From Mycolicibacterium canariasense (GTDB taxonomy: Bacteria; Actinomycetota; Actinomycetes; Mycobacteriales; Mycobacteriaceae): a DNA stretch of 64,000 nt. Shown here piece by piece: positions 46,598 to 55,335 of the stretch. How positions within the stretch are numbered: position 1 is the stretch's first letter; each line of letters begins with the position of its first letter. The stretch covers positions 179,212 to 243,211 of the forward strand of contig NZ_LQOL01000038.1 in NCBI RefSeq assembly GCF_002101555.1, read 5' to 3'. The notes under the pieces are model-generated. The model did not search any database. It saw nothing but the letters and a program-made list of their open reading frames with translations, and was not told where the DNA came from. Both the position numbers and the translations under genes were made by a program.

Positions 46598-48823
46598 TCA
46601 CGGGATGAGGTCGTCCACGAGGATGGGAGTCTTGCGCACCCTCGTCCCGGTGGCGTGATAGACCGCGTTCGCCACCGCCGCCGCCGCGCCCAGAACGCCG
46701 ATCTCGCCGACACCTTTGACCCCGAGTTCGTTGGCGAACTCATCGGGACTGTCGATCGTCTCGATGTGCACGTCTCCCACGTCCGCGTTCACGGCGAAGT
46801 GGTAGGCGCCCAAATCGGCACCCGCGAAGCGCCCGGCCGCATCGACTACAGATTCCTCGAACAGCGCGTGGCCCGCACCCCAGATCATGCCCCCGACCAA
46901 CTGCGCCCGCGCTGTGCGCGGGTTGACGATACGGCCGCAGTCGAACACACCCACCATCCTTCGAACTCGCGGCACACGCGTCACGCGGTCGACGGCGACC
47001 TCGGCGAACTGTGCGCCGAATGTGTACAGCGCGCGACCGCGCGACGTCGGCGGGGCGAACACCTCACGCCCTCCGAGCCCCGACGCCACGCTCTCGGTGT
47101 CGAGTTCGGTTGGGGCCCAGATGTGGTCGGCGCAGATCGTGCCGAGACCGGCTTCGGCCATCGCCTCGGCGAAGGTGAACGACCGCGCGGGACAGGTGAT
47201 CGCGCCTTCCCGTGCGTTCAGCAGATCCGGGGTGACGCCGAGACGTGCGGCCAAGGCGGTCAACAGCATGGTGCGCGCCTTCACTCCGGCGTGCCATACC
47301 GCGGGACCGATCGAGCCCGTGTTCGACGAGCCGGCCGTCATCGGCCCCGGTGGCAGGCGGCTGTCACCCAGCTCGACCGCGGTGTCATCGAGCGTGCACC
47401 CCACTGCGTCAGCGAGGATCTGGGCCAGAACCGTGGACGCGCCGGTACCCAGTTCGTGACCGCCGGCCGACACCCGCACGGTGCCGCCCGGTTCCAGCCT
47501 GACGGCCACCTCGGCCGGGGCTCGCAGCACCGGATAAATCGAAGTCGCGCAGCCCCATCCGATGAGCGCGTCACCGTCAGACATCGTCCCGGGTTCCATC
47601 GACCGGTCATCCCAACCGAACAGCGCCGCTCCGCGACGCAGACATCGATCCAACGAGCGGCTACTGAAGGGTAGTCCGTCGGCCCGGTTCACCGGTGTGT
47701 CGTTGTGCAGCCGGAATTCGACGGGATCCATCCCGCAGCGCTCTGCCAACTCGTCTATCGCGCATTCCAGCGCGAACACCGGACCATACTCGTGCGGTCC
47801 CCGCATCGAGCCGGGGGTGTTGACATCCGTTGGCACCACATAGGCACTGACGCGGATGTTGTCGACGTCATACAGCGCGCTGGTGATGCGGGCGCCCGAG
47901 AGCCGATTGTCGTCGGCATGCGAGGTCTGCACGTATTCCACGTGCTCGTATCCGACCAGCTTCCCATCGGCGGTGGCCCCGACGCGCACGAACTGACGAC
48001 TCTGCGGCCGGAATGGGCCCACGGTGAACATCTGGCTGCGTGAGACGCTGAGCCGAACCGGCCGACGCAGCGACCGCGCCGCCGCCGCGGCGAAGACGGT
48101 GTGCCACATCAGCCATGCCTTCGAACCGAACGCCCCTCCCACGTGCGGGCTGCTCACCTCGACCCGATCGAGATGCAGGCCGAACGTCTCGGCGAGGCCG
48201 GCCCGCGCGCCCGTGACCCATTGCGAGGGCAGCTCGACACGGAGTCGACCGCCGCGCCACTGTGCCGTCGTGGTGTAGGGCTCGATCGGATGGTGGTGCA
48301 TCGCCGGCGTATCGATCACCGTGGTGACCACCTGCGCAGCGTCGGCCATCGCACGATCGACGTCACCGATATTCAGACCCGCTGACGGCACCTGTCGCGC
48401 ACGATCGATGTTTTCGGTCAAGGACGCCCTCGCGGGCGTTTGCGTGTACGTCGTGGCGATCCTGCTCGCGGCTTCCTCGGCGGCCTCCCGCGTTTCGGCC
48501 ACCACCACCGCGATGACCTGGCCGTGGTAGTACACGAGCGGGCCGCCGAGCGGATTGCGGCTGGTGTGAAACTGGCCGCCGTCACCGACGAATCGCCCGG
48601 TCAGCGTCGACACGTCGCTGTGGTGGGTGATGATGCCCAGCAGCCCCGGTACCGCCTCGGCCGCTGTCAGATCCATCGCGGTGATGCGCCCCGTGGTGAT
48701 CGTGCTGGTCACCAGCACCGCGTGAGCGAGACCGGAATGACGCCCGTCGGCCGCGTAACGCGTGCCACCGGAGGCCTTCTCACCACCGCCGCGCCGAGGC
48801 ACCGCCGCCCCGATGTGGTTCAT
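46598..48823 (-). CDS. Molybdenum-binding subunit of a second aldehyde oxidase/dehydrogenase
   Basis: 741 residues from the ATG at 48823, which overlaps the FAD-subunit stop (ATGA). Moco region PHVGGAFGSKAW and MRGPHEYGPVFALECAIDELA; catalytic Glu motif GVKGVGEIGVLG near residue 710. It is a paralogue of the 41733-43931 product, sharing its overall layout, but clearly diverged. Last gene of the MFS-[2Fe-2S]-FAD-Moco operon. Confidence 0.91.
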   Translation of the reverse strand: MNHIGAAVPRRGGGEKASGGTRYAADGRHSGLAHAVLVTSTITTGRITAMDLTAAEAVPGLLGIITHHSDVSTLTGRFVGDGGQFHTSRNPLGGPLVYYHGQVIAVVVAETREAAEEAASRIATTYTQTPARASLTENIDRARQVPSAGLNIGDVDRAMADAAQVVTTVIDTPAMHHHPIEPYTTTAQWRGGRLRVELPSQWVTGARAGLAETFGLHLDRVEVSSPHVGGAFGSKAWLMWHTVFAAAAARSLRRPVRLSVSRSQMFTVGPFRPQSRQFVRVGATADGKLVGYEHVEYVQTSHADDNRLSGARITSALYDVDNIRVSAYVVPTDVNTPGSMRGPHEYGPVFALECAIDELAERCGMDPVEFRLHNDTPVNRADGLPFSSRSLDRCLRRGAALFGWDDRSMEPGTMSDGDALIGWGCATSIYPVLRAPAEVAVRLEPGGTVRVSAGGHELGTGASTVLAQILADAVGCTLDDTAVELGDSRLPPGPMTAGSSNTGSIGPAVWHAGVKARTMLLTALAARLGVTPDLLNAREGAITCPARSFTFAEAMAEAGLGTICADHIWAPTELDTESVASGLGGREVFAPPTSRGRALYTFGAQFAEVAVDRVTRVPRVRRMVGVFDCGRIVNPRTARAQLVGGMIWGAGHALFEESVVDAAGRFAGADLGAYHFAVNADVGDVHIETIDSPDEFANELGVKGVGEIGVLGAAAAVANAVYHATGTRVRKTPILVDDLIP

Positions 48824-49815
48824 GGCGTCCCCGTCCGCCGGAGGTCGCGCAGGGCCGCCACGACGGTCCGCACGCCGATGTCGATCCGCACCCGTGGACC
48901 GCGTGCGCTCAGATACGCGAGTTCGGCCGCATGTCGGATTCCGGCGTCGGTCAACGGCCGGCCGACGAGTGAGTGTTCCGCGGCTCGGCAGCGCCAAGGC
49001 CGCGTGGCGGTGCCGCCCACCGCGATGTTCGCCGCGGTGACGATGCCGCCGTCGATGTCGCCGTCGGTGTCGACACCCACCGCCGCCGATGCGATGGCGA
49101 ACGCGAAACTCGCTCTGTCGCGGACCTTCCGGTAGCACGAGTGCTTGGCGGCCGCGCATCGCGGAACGATGATCGACCCGACGAGCTCGTCCGGTTCCAG
49201 AATATTCTCGACCGCCGGCGTCGACCCTGGTTCACGGTGGAACGACTCCACGGCCACCCGACGCGACCCGCGCGCGGACAGCAGTTCGAGTTCGGCATCG
49301 AATGCGGCGAGGGCGACCGCCCAGTCGCCTGCGTACACCGCAGCACAGTGCGGTGATGCTCCCAGGACTGCCCGGTTTCTGGGGTGGCCCACTTCGTGTG
49401 CGCTACAGCCCGTTCCCGGTGCACGCTTGTTGCACGCCGAGTGCCCGTCGCGAAAGTAGGGACAGCGCGTCCGTTGCAGAACGTTGCCACCCACGGTGGC
49501 GACGTTGCGCAGCTGCTGGGAGGCTGCCTGCGTGAGGCTCTGCGCCAGCGCGGGAAAGTCGGAGCGCACGGTGTCGTGACCGGCCGCGTCCGCCATCGTC
49601 GTGAGGGCGCCGATGCGGATGTGGTCGCCGTGCACATCGATGCCCGTCAACTCGCGCAAACCGGTGATGTCGACGATGTCGCCGGGGGCGAGCACATCCT
49701 GACGCATCAGGTCGACGACCGTCGTGCCTCCCGCGAGCACGGCGGATCCCGAACGACCGGCCAGTGTCAGAGCTTCGGTCAGCGACCTCGCCCGGTGGTA
49801 GGTGAAGGGGCGCAT
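48820..49815 (-). CDS. FAD-binding subunit of the second aldehyde oxidase
   Basis: 331 residues. FAD segment LAGGTTVVDLMRQDVL and VGGNVLQRTRC; Cys cluster RCPYFRDGHSACNKRAPGTGC indicates the same extra [4Fe-4S] centre as in PaoB. It starts 4 bases after the [2Fe-2S] subunit stop and overlaps the Moco subunit. Confidence 0.91.
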   Translation of the reverse strand: MRPFTYHRARSLTEALTLAGRSGSAVLAGGTTVVDLMRQDVLAPGDIVDITGLRELTGIDVHGDHIRIGALTTMADAAGHDTVRSDFPALAQSLTQAASQQLRNVATVGGNVLQRTRCPYFRDGHSACNKRAPGTGCSAHEVGHPRNRAVLGASPHCAAVYAGDWAVALAAFDAELELLSARGSRRVAVESFHREPGSTPAVENILEPDELVGSIIVPRCAAAKHSCYRKVRDRASFAFAIASAAVGVDTDGDIDGGIVTAANIAVGGTATRPWRCRAAEHSLVGRPLTDAGIRHAAELAYLSARGPRVRIDIGVRTVVAALRDLRRTGTP

Positions 49816-49819
49816 CGGT

Positions 49820-50299
49820 TCACGCTTCCGCTTCGGCCGCGACCGCTCTGATCGCGTCGACGATCATCGGATATGCGGCGCAACGACAGAGGTTGCCGCT
49901 CATGAACTCCTTGATGCCTGCGAGATCGCCCGCGTGGCCGTCGCGGATACATGCGACGGCACTGACGAGCTGGCCGGGCGTGCAGAAGCCGCACTGCAGC
50001 GCGTCGTACTCGACGAACGCCGTTTGCAGTGGATGCGGCTCCCCCGCCGCAGCCAATCCCTCGACGGTCGTCACGCGACCTCTGACCGCGATCGCCAGTA
50101 GCAGGCACGACAACGCGGGCCGACCATCGACCAGAACCGTGCAGGCCCCGCATGTTCCCTGGTTGCAGCCGATCTTGGTGCCCGTCAGTTCGAGATGCTC
50201 ACGGAGGAAGTCGGCCAAGGTGGTGCGGGGGTCGACACGGCCGGGTGCTGCCACTCCGTTCACCTCCACCGTGATGTCGTGCCGAGGCCGCGCGGTCAC
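49820..50299 (-). CDS. [2Fe-2S] subunit of the second aldehyde oxidase (no Tat signal)
   Basis: 159 residues from the GTG at 50299, overlapping the MFS stop (GTGA). Cluster motifs CNQGTCGACTVLVDG and [10 protein letters not shown] ... MSGNLCRC are intact. The N-terminus (TARPRHDITVEVNG) has no twin-arginine signal, so this complex should stay in the cytoplasm, unlike the first copy. Confidence 0.9.
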   Translation of the reverse strand: MTARPRHDITVEVNGVAAPGRVDPRTTLADFLREHLELTGTKIGCNQGTCGACTVLVDGRPALSCLLLAIAVRGRVTTVEGLAAAGEPHPLQTAFVEYDALQCGFCTPGQLVSAVACIRDGHAGDLAGIKEFMSGNLCRCAAYPMIVDAIRAVAAEAEA

Positions 50300-51495
50300 G
50301 CGGTCACCCCGCCGGCGAGAGCAATCCCGGCAGCGGGCGTTCGTCGCTTCCGGCGCAGGGCGATCACCAGCACGGACAGCGCAACCAGCGCGATCGCTGC
50401 CGCCACGTGGCCGAGATACTCGAGTCCCCAGAGATCGATCGCCACGCCGCCGACCAGCGCGCCGAGACCGGCACCGGCGTTCGCGGCAGAGACGTTCACC
50501 GTGGCGGCGAGAGATTCGTCCCCGGGGGCCTGTGCCATCACCCGTATCTGACTGATCGGAAACAAGCCGGTGAAGGACGCAGCCCAGATGCAGAGGGCGC
50601 TCGCTGCGCCGACCGGTACCGAGGACAACGGTGTCACCGCCGCCATCCCCACCGCCAGCATGGCGGCGAACACGACCGAGGATCCCATCGGCAGTCGGTC
50701 TGCGAGTCGGCCTCCGATCCAGTTGCCCAACAGTCCGACCACTCCGAATGCCATGAGCCACCAGCCCACTCGCCCGGTCTCTACTCGAACGACGGCACGC
50801 AGTATCTCGGCCAGAAAGGTGTAGGCGGTGAACATGGCCGTGAAGATCAGGACGGACAACGCCACGTGGACGAGGAACATCGGCGCTCGAAGGAGCGCAT
50901 AACCCGCCGCGCCTGCCCGCCGGGGGCCACCGGAACAGTCCCACGTCAACCCGAAGTGCAGGCCGACCGCCACGACGGACGCCGCAGCGGCCAGTGCGGC
51001 GAAACAACCGCGCCAACCCACCGACGTGGCAGCGACGGTGCCCAGCGGCACGCCGATGACCATCGCCGTGGACATGCCGAGGTATATCCCCGCGACCGAA
51101 CGCGCCTCGCGCCCCCGCCCGCCGCTTCTGGCCGCCGTGTCGCTGGCGAGACCCCAGAAGACGGGAAGCGCGACCGCGGGGAAGAATCGGGCGGCTGCGA
51201 ACATCCACATGGTGGGGGCAAGGGCTGCAGCGACATTGGCGAGCGCGAACAGCAGCATGATCGACACGAACAGGCGTCGCCGGTCAAGGTGACCGAGGCG
51301 CGGTGTGACGATGGGTCCGGCGAATGCCACCGTGAAGGCGAACAGTGAGACCAGCATGCCCGCCTGCTGCAGTGACACCCCGAAGTCGGTGGCCAACTGC
51401 GGCAGAAGGCCGATGATGATGAATTCGGTGGTGACGACGACGAATCCCGCCATCGCCAGGACTGCGATCGGGATCGTTCTCCGCCGTAACTCCAT
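50296..51495 (-). CDS. MFS transporter (AraJ/CynX-like, 12 helices)
   Basis: 399 residues with about 12 hydrophobic helices. The loop 2-3 motif reads PRLGHLDRRRLFV. Similar proteins export sugars, drugs or aromatic compounds. It heads the operon of the second aldehyde oxidase and is divergent from an MmyB-like regulator (148-base gap). A substrate importer or product exporter for the oxidase is the simplest reading. Confidence 0.85.
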   Translation of the reverse strand: MELRRRTIPIAVLAMAGFVVVTTEFIIIGLLPQLATDFGVSLQQAGMLVSLFAFTVAFAGPIVTPRLGHLDRRRLFVSIMLLFALANVAAALAPTMWMFAAARFFPAVALPVFWGLASDTAARSGGRGREARSVAGIYLGMSTAMVIGVPLGTVAATSVGWRGCFAALAAAASVVAVGLHFGLTWDCSGGPRRAGAAGYALLRAPMFLVHVALSVLIFTAMFTAYTFLAEILRAVVRVETGRVGWWLMAFGVVGLLGNWIGGRLADRLPMGSSVVFAAMLAVGMAAVTPLSSVPVGAASALCIWAASFTGLFPISQIRVMAQAPGDESLAATVNVSAANAGAGLGALVGGVAIDLWGLEYLGHVAAAIALVALSVLVIALRRKRRTPAAGIALAGGVTA

Positions 51496-51643
51496 GGCGT
51501 CTCCTTGTCCGTGGATGCCGGCCGAGCGGTCGCAGCCGGCCCGCGATCGACGCTAGAAGCGCCGTGCAGCACTGAGCAGGAAGAAATCAGCATGGGTGCC
51601 GCACACCCCCTCGGCGCAACATCGCATTCGTTACGCTGAATGG

Positions 51644-52492
51644 ATGAACAGTGCCGAGGCCGGCACAGGCAACGAACTGGGCGTATTTCTGCGCATCCGC
51701 AGGGGGCTGGTACGCCCCGAGGAGGTGGGGTTTCCGCGTGGCCAGCGGCGAGTCAGCGGGCTGCGCCGCGAGGAGGTCGCCATCCTCATCGGAGTGAGCG
51801 TCGACTACTACACCCGGCTGGAGCAGGGCCGCGAGCGGCACCCTTCGCCGCCGCTGCTCGGTGCCCTCAGCAGGGCACTGCGCTTGTCCATGGACGAACA
51901 CGTGCACTTACACCGCTTGGCCGGCGTCGATTCGGCGCACGGTATCTCGCGGACCAACAGATCCGTCACGCCGGCGCTGCGGCAGCTGCTGGATCAGTGG
52001 TCGATGCAACCTGCGTTCATCTACAACGATGTCCAGGACATCCTCGCCAGCAATGCGCTCGGGACGGTGTTGCACGCCGGGTTCAGCAATGCCGACAACT
52101 TCGGCCGGATGGTGTTTCTCGATCCCGAAGGCAAACGCTTCTTCGCCGAGTGGGACAGGGTGGCCACCGATACCGTCGCCGCCCTGAGACAGACCTGGGG
52201 ACGGCCCTCCGAACGACACCGCATTCAGCCGCTCATCGACGAAATACGCTGCGGTAGTGCCGAGTTCGAGAATCTCTGGAGAACGCACACCGTCGCCAGC
52301 AAGTCCCACGCGACCAAACTGATCGAACACCCCGCGGTGGGCCGCCTGTCGCTGGACTACCACACCTTCGAAGTGACCGGAGTGGTCGATCAGTATCTGC
52401 TGGTCTGCCGTGCGGAACCGGGCGGACGGTCCGAGCAGGCGCTGAAGCTGCTCGGCACGTTGAGCGCCACCGAACGCGCCAAGGGTCGGTGA
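51644..52492 (+). CDS. MmyB-like XRE-family regulator
   Basis: 282 residues. N-terminal HTH with the signature SGLRREEVAILIGVSVDYYTRLEQGRERHPSPPLL. The C-terminal PAS-like MmyB ligand domain includes LLDQWSMQPAFIYNDVQDILASNAL and LDYHTFEV. The ATG at 51644 lies 7 bases after TACGCT (51632-51637), a TANNNT -10, with no ribosome site, so the mRNA is probably leaderless. It is divergent from the MFS/aldehyde oxidase operon and the likely regulator of it. Confidence 0.88.
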   Translation: MNSAEAGTGNELGVFLRIRRGLVRPEEVGFPRGQRRVSGLRREEVAILIGVSVDYYTRLEQGRERHPSPPLLGALSRALRLSMDEHVHLHRLAGVDSAHGISRTNRSVTPALRQLLDQWSMQPAFIYNDVQDILASNALGTVLHAGFSNADNFGRMVFLDPEGKRFFAEWDRVATDTVAALRQTWGRPSERHRIQPLIDEIRCGSAEFENLWRTHTVASKSHATKLIEHPAVGRLSLDYHTFEVTGVVDQYLLVCRAEPGGRSEQALKLLGTLSATERAKGR

Positions 52493-52589
52493 CGGCATCC
52501 AGCCGGCGGGAAGACAGCCCGCCCCACACCGTTGTGCGGCATGGCGATCCACGGGATCAGTCCACCGTCCCCGGACCGCGATCGTGCGG

Positions 52590-53471
52590 TCACGCTGTGC
52601 GGCACACGGGATTCGACAGCGTGCCGACTCCGCCGATCTCGACGTGTACGGTCTGACCGGACTTCAGGAACTTCCCGGTGTTCTCGGCGACGCCCGCGGG
52701 GGTGCCGGTGAAGATGACGTCTGCGGGCTCGAGCGTGACGTAGCGGCTGATCTCCGCAATCAGCTCGTCGAATCCGAAGATCATGTCGGCGGTCGACGCC
52801 TGTTGACGTAACTCGTCGTCGACGAACGTCCGCAATATCAGAGGCTTCCCCGCTTCCATGTCCTCGGTGCCGAGCATGTAGGGCCCCAACGGTTTGAAGG
52901 TGTCGAACGACTTGGCGACAGGGACGTTCGCACGTCCGACGTGCCCGTGGCGACCCAACTGGACATCCCGCGCTGAAACGTCGTTGGCTGCGGTGAGTCC
53001 CGCGACGTGGCGCCACGCTTGGTCAACCGTCACATGGCAGGCGCGCTTTCCGATGATGAGCGCTACCTCCCCCTCGTAGTCCACCTCCTCGGCGGCGAGT
53101 TCGGGTAGCACGATGGGGTCGCCCGGATTGCTGACCGCTGAACCTGCCGCGAAATGGAAGCGTGGGCGCGATGGTATGTCTGCCCCGACCTCGCGGGCGT
53201 GGCCGGCGTAGTTGAGCCCGACAATGCAGATCTTGCCCGGCCTCCGAACGGGCGCGAGCGTCGGCATCGTTTCGGCGGCGACCACCTCCCGAACCGACGC
53301 CTCGGCCGCACGATCCAGTTGACCGCATCGTATGAGCTCGTCGAGCGATGCCGCGAGGTCCAGCAGGCAGAGATCCTCCCCTGCGAGCCGCGCCACTCCT
53401 CGGGCTGTCTGCGCGAAGAGGGTCACCAGGCTACCGATCTGCACTCCACGGTCACGGTCATCGACGGCCAC
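52590..53471 (-). CDS. Fumarylacetoacetate hydrolase (FAH) family enzyme
   Basis: 293 residues starting at a GTG inside the end of the VOC gene. FAH motifs: ICIVGLNYAGHAREVG, the metal ligands EVDYEGEVALIIGK and TAANDVSARDVQ, and PADVIFTGTPAGV. Such enzymes hydrolyse or hydrate/decarboxylate ring-cleavage products (acylpyruvates, 2-hydroxymuconates). Last gene of the five-gene operon, so probably the final carbon-carbon cleavage step. Confidence 0.88.
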   Translation of the reverse strand: MAVDDRDRGVQIGSLVTLFAQTARGVARLAGEDLCLLDLAASLDELIRCGQLDRAAEASVREVVAAETMPTLAPVRRPGKICIVGLNYAGHAREVGADIPSRPRFHFAAGSAVSNPGDPIVLPELAAEEVDYEGEVALIIGKRACHVTVDQAWRHVAGLTAANDVSARDVQLGRHGHVGRANVPVAKSFDTFKPLGPYMLGTEDMEAGKPLILRTFVDDELRQQASTADMIFGFDELIAEISRYVTLEPADVIFTGTPAGVAENTGKFLKSGQTVHVEIGGVGTLSNPVCRTA

Positions 53472-54024
53472 CGCTATAGGCCGCGGCCTCGCCGCCCGGG
53501 GCGAAGTATTCTTCGGGATCGATCTGGTATCCGTCGGGATTCCGCTGGAACTCCGCTGATTGCATGAATGCTCGCATCTCCTCTTCCGTTGCGAAGTTCA
53601 TGCCCGACAACTCCACCTTGTTGCCGTCGGGATCGCGGTAGTAGAGGCTGGTCGCCACGCCGTGATTGGCCGCTTCGGCGGGTAGCACACCCAGCGCCTT
53701 GAGGTGCAGATACTGCTCGTACAAGCGCTCGAGGTCAGGGTACCGGACCTGTAGGTGGTGCAGTCCGACCGAAGATCGTTGCGCGCCACCGACGTCGGCG
53801 CATTCGAACACCGCGATGCGTTGTGTGTAGGGAAAACCTCCGGGCAGTTGGAAGAACGCGATCCGGGTCGGTGCGTCCGGATCGGTCGTTCCCACGCCGC
53901 TCGCGGGGGTCATATCCAGCGTCGGAGGTTGCCGAAGAACCTCGGTGTAGAACCGGCACAACCTTTCGTAGTGCGGGGTGCGCAGGACGACCTCGGACAA
54001 GCCGATGCGGGACGACTCGCTCAT
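53458..54024 (-). CDS. VOC-superfamily protein, possible extradiol dioxygenase
   Basis: 188 residues, one VOC unit of two beta-alpha-beta-beta-beta modules. The second-module ligand His is in GLHHLQVRYPD and the Glu in NKVELSGMNF. In the first strand (GLSEVVLRTPH) the usual His position is occupied by Glu. A 40-residue tail rich in acidic residues (EEEMRAFMQS, DPEEYF) follows. It overlaps the FAH gene by 14 bases. It may be a ring-cleaving dioxygenase or a related metal isomerase. Confidence 0.8.
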   Translation of the reverse strand: MSESSRIGLSEVVLRTPHYERLCRFYTEVLRQPPTLDMTPASGVGTTDPDAPTRIAFFQLPGGFPYTQRIAVFECADVGGAQRSSVGLHHLQVRYPDLERLYEQYLHLKALGVLPAEAANHGVATSLYYRDPDGNKVELSGMNFATEEEMRAFMQSAEFQRNPDGYQIDPEEYFAPGGEAAAYSGGRR

Positions 54025-54057
54025 GTGTTCTCGACTCCTTGCCTGGTTCGACCCGGG

Positions 54058-55323
54058 CTAGCGGGACAGCGTCTCGACCGGGCTGAAGCTGCCCTTACCG
54101 GCCCCGAGCGTGCGGTCCAGTTCCCTGCGTCGCCAGTCGCGGTGCCGGTGGTCCACCAACCGCGCAACTGTCGGGATCTTCTGGCAGGCGGTGTCTCGCA
54201 GGAAGTTCGGGGCAAATCGCAGCAGCGGCGCAAAGCGCCAGAGACCGACGTTCGGGAAGTCCGACCTCAGGTATGACCCGGGTGTGTAGAAGTAGGCGTG
54301 GCCCAATTGGAATCGATAGTTCAGTTCGGCCTTGGCTCGCTTCCATCCCCGATCCTCGGGATCGGGCTTGTAGGAATCCATGAACGAGTGACACAGCTTT
54401 CGGCTGTCGTCATTGTCCTCGGTGCGCTGCGCCAGCGCGGTCAACCGCATGGCACGGTAGGCGTCTTCGATGGTCTCCGGATACCACGGCGTCTCCACGC
54501 CCATCACGTAGCCGATATAGCGCCACATGTGCAGCATCGCGACGATGTCGTCATCGGTGGTGCGGTATCCGAGCGTATGCAGTTGCGCCCCCGAGATGAT
54601 CGAACCCGCCATCAGCGTGGTGAACATGTTGAACTGGCTGATCGGAACGCCGAGGTGCGATCGGTCCCATTCCTTGTGGTTGATGATGCGCGCCCGAATC
54701 ATGCAATGCAGTAGCCGTACGTGCAGCGAGGTCACGTAGCCCGGATTACCCCTGCGCATTCCGTCGGGTTCGCTGACGTCGGTCCAGTGCTTGCAGGTCT
54801 CCCAGAAGCGGTTCAACGCCGAGTTTCCGGTGTAGGCGCCGGTGAGGATCAGCGGCTTGGTGACCGACGGGGTGCGGTATCCGGCGAAGGTCGCCATCCC
54901 GAAGTACGGATAGAGTTCTCTTCCGTATCGCCGGAACACCGTGGCACCGCGGTCGAACAGGTCCCAGTCCAACCACTCGGGTTCGGTGTGAATCTGTGTG
55001 AAGAGTTCGACGAGGGCGGGCGACGGATCGGCTACGGCCTCGATGCCACCCTGAACCGCGGTGTTGAACTCCTCTCGCGCCTGCCGCACGGACCCGCGCG
55101 TCCGCGCGTCGGCGTACCAGGCGTCACCGAGTCGGTCGCCCTGATCGAGCGCACGCCCCATGCTCGAAACCACATCAGGCGGCAGGCTGAGATCGACCTT
55201 CGCCAGCTTCTCGAGCCGCTTCGTCAAACCGATACCGCCGGGTTGGTTGACTTCCTCGAAATACACAAAGGCGGTGGGGATCTCGCCGATATCCTCGTTC
55301 GTTTCGGTACGTTCAACTTCCAT
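54058..55323 (-). CDS. DUF2236 / MpaB-family heme oxygenase-like protein
   Basis: 421 residues of the DUF2236 family (includes the fungal oxygenase MpaB and latex-clearing protein Lcp). Blocks: EPEWLDWDLFDRGATVFRRYG, LLHCMIRARIINHKEWD (a candidate heme-His and Arg region) and PWYPETIEDAYRAMR. No signal peptide, so it differs from secreted Lcp. It probably does oxidative cleavage or hydroxylation of a terpenoid-like or lipid substrate. Third gene of the operon. Confidence 0.82.
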   Translation of the reverse strand: MEVERTETNEDIGEIPTAFVYFEEVNQPGGIGLTKRLEKLAKVDLSLPPDVVSSMGRALDQGDRLGDAWYADARTRGSVRQAREEFNTAVQGGIEAVADPSPALVELFTQIHTEPEWLDWDLFDRGATVFRRYGRELYPYFGMATFAGYRTPSVTKPLILTGAYTGNSALNRFWETCKHWTDVSEPDGMRRGNPGYVTSLHVRLLHCMIRARIINHKEWDRSHLGVPISQFNMFTTLMAGSIISGAQLHTLGYRTTDDDIVAMLHMWRYIGYVMGVETPWYPETIEDAYRAMRLTALAQRTEDNDDSRKLCHSFMDSYKPDPEDRGWKRAKAELNYRFQLGHAYFYTPGSYLRSDFPNVGLWRFAPLLRFAPNFLRDTACQKIPTVARLVDHRHRDWRRRELDRTLGAGKGSFSPVETLSR

Positions 55324-55335
55324 TGGATACTCCTT

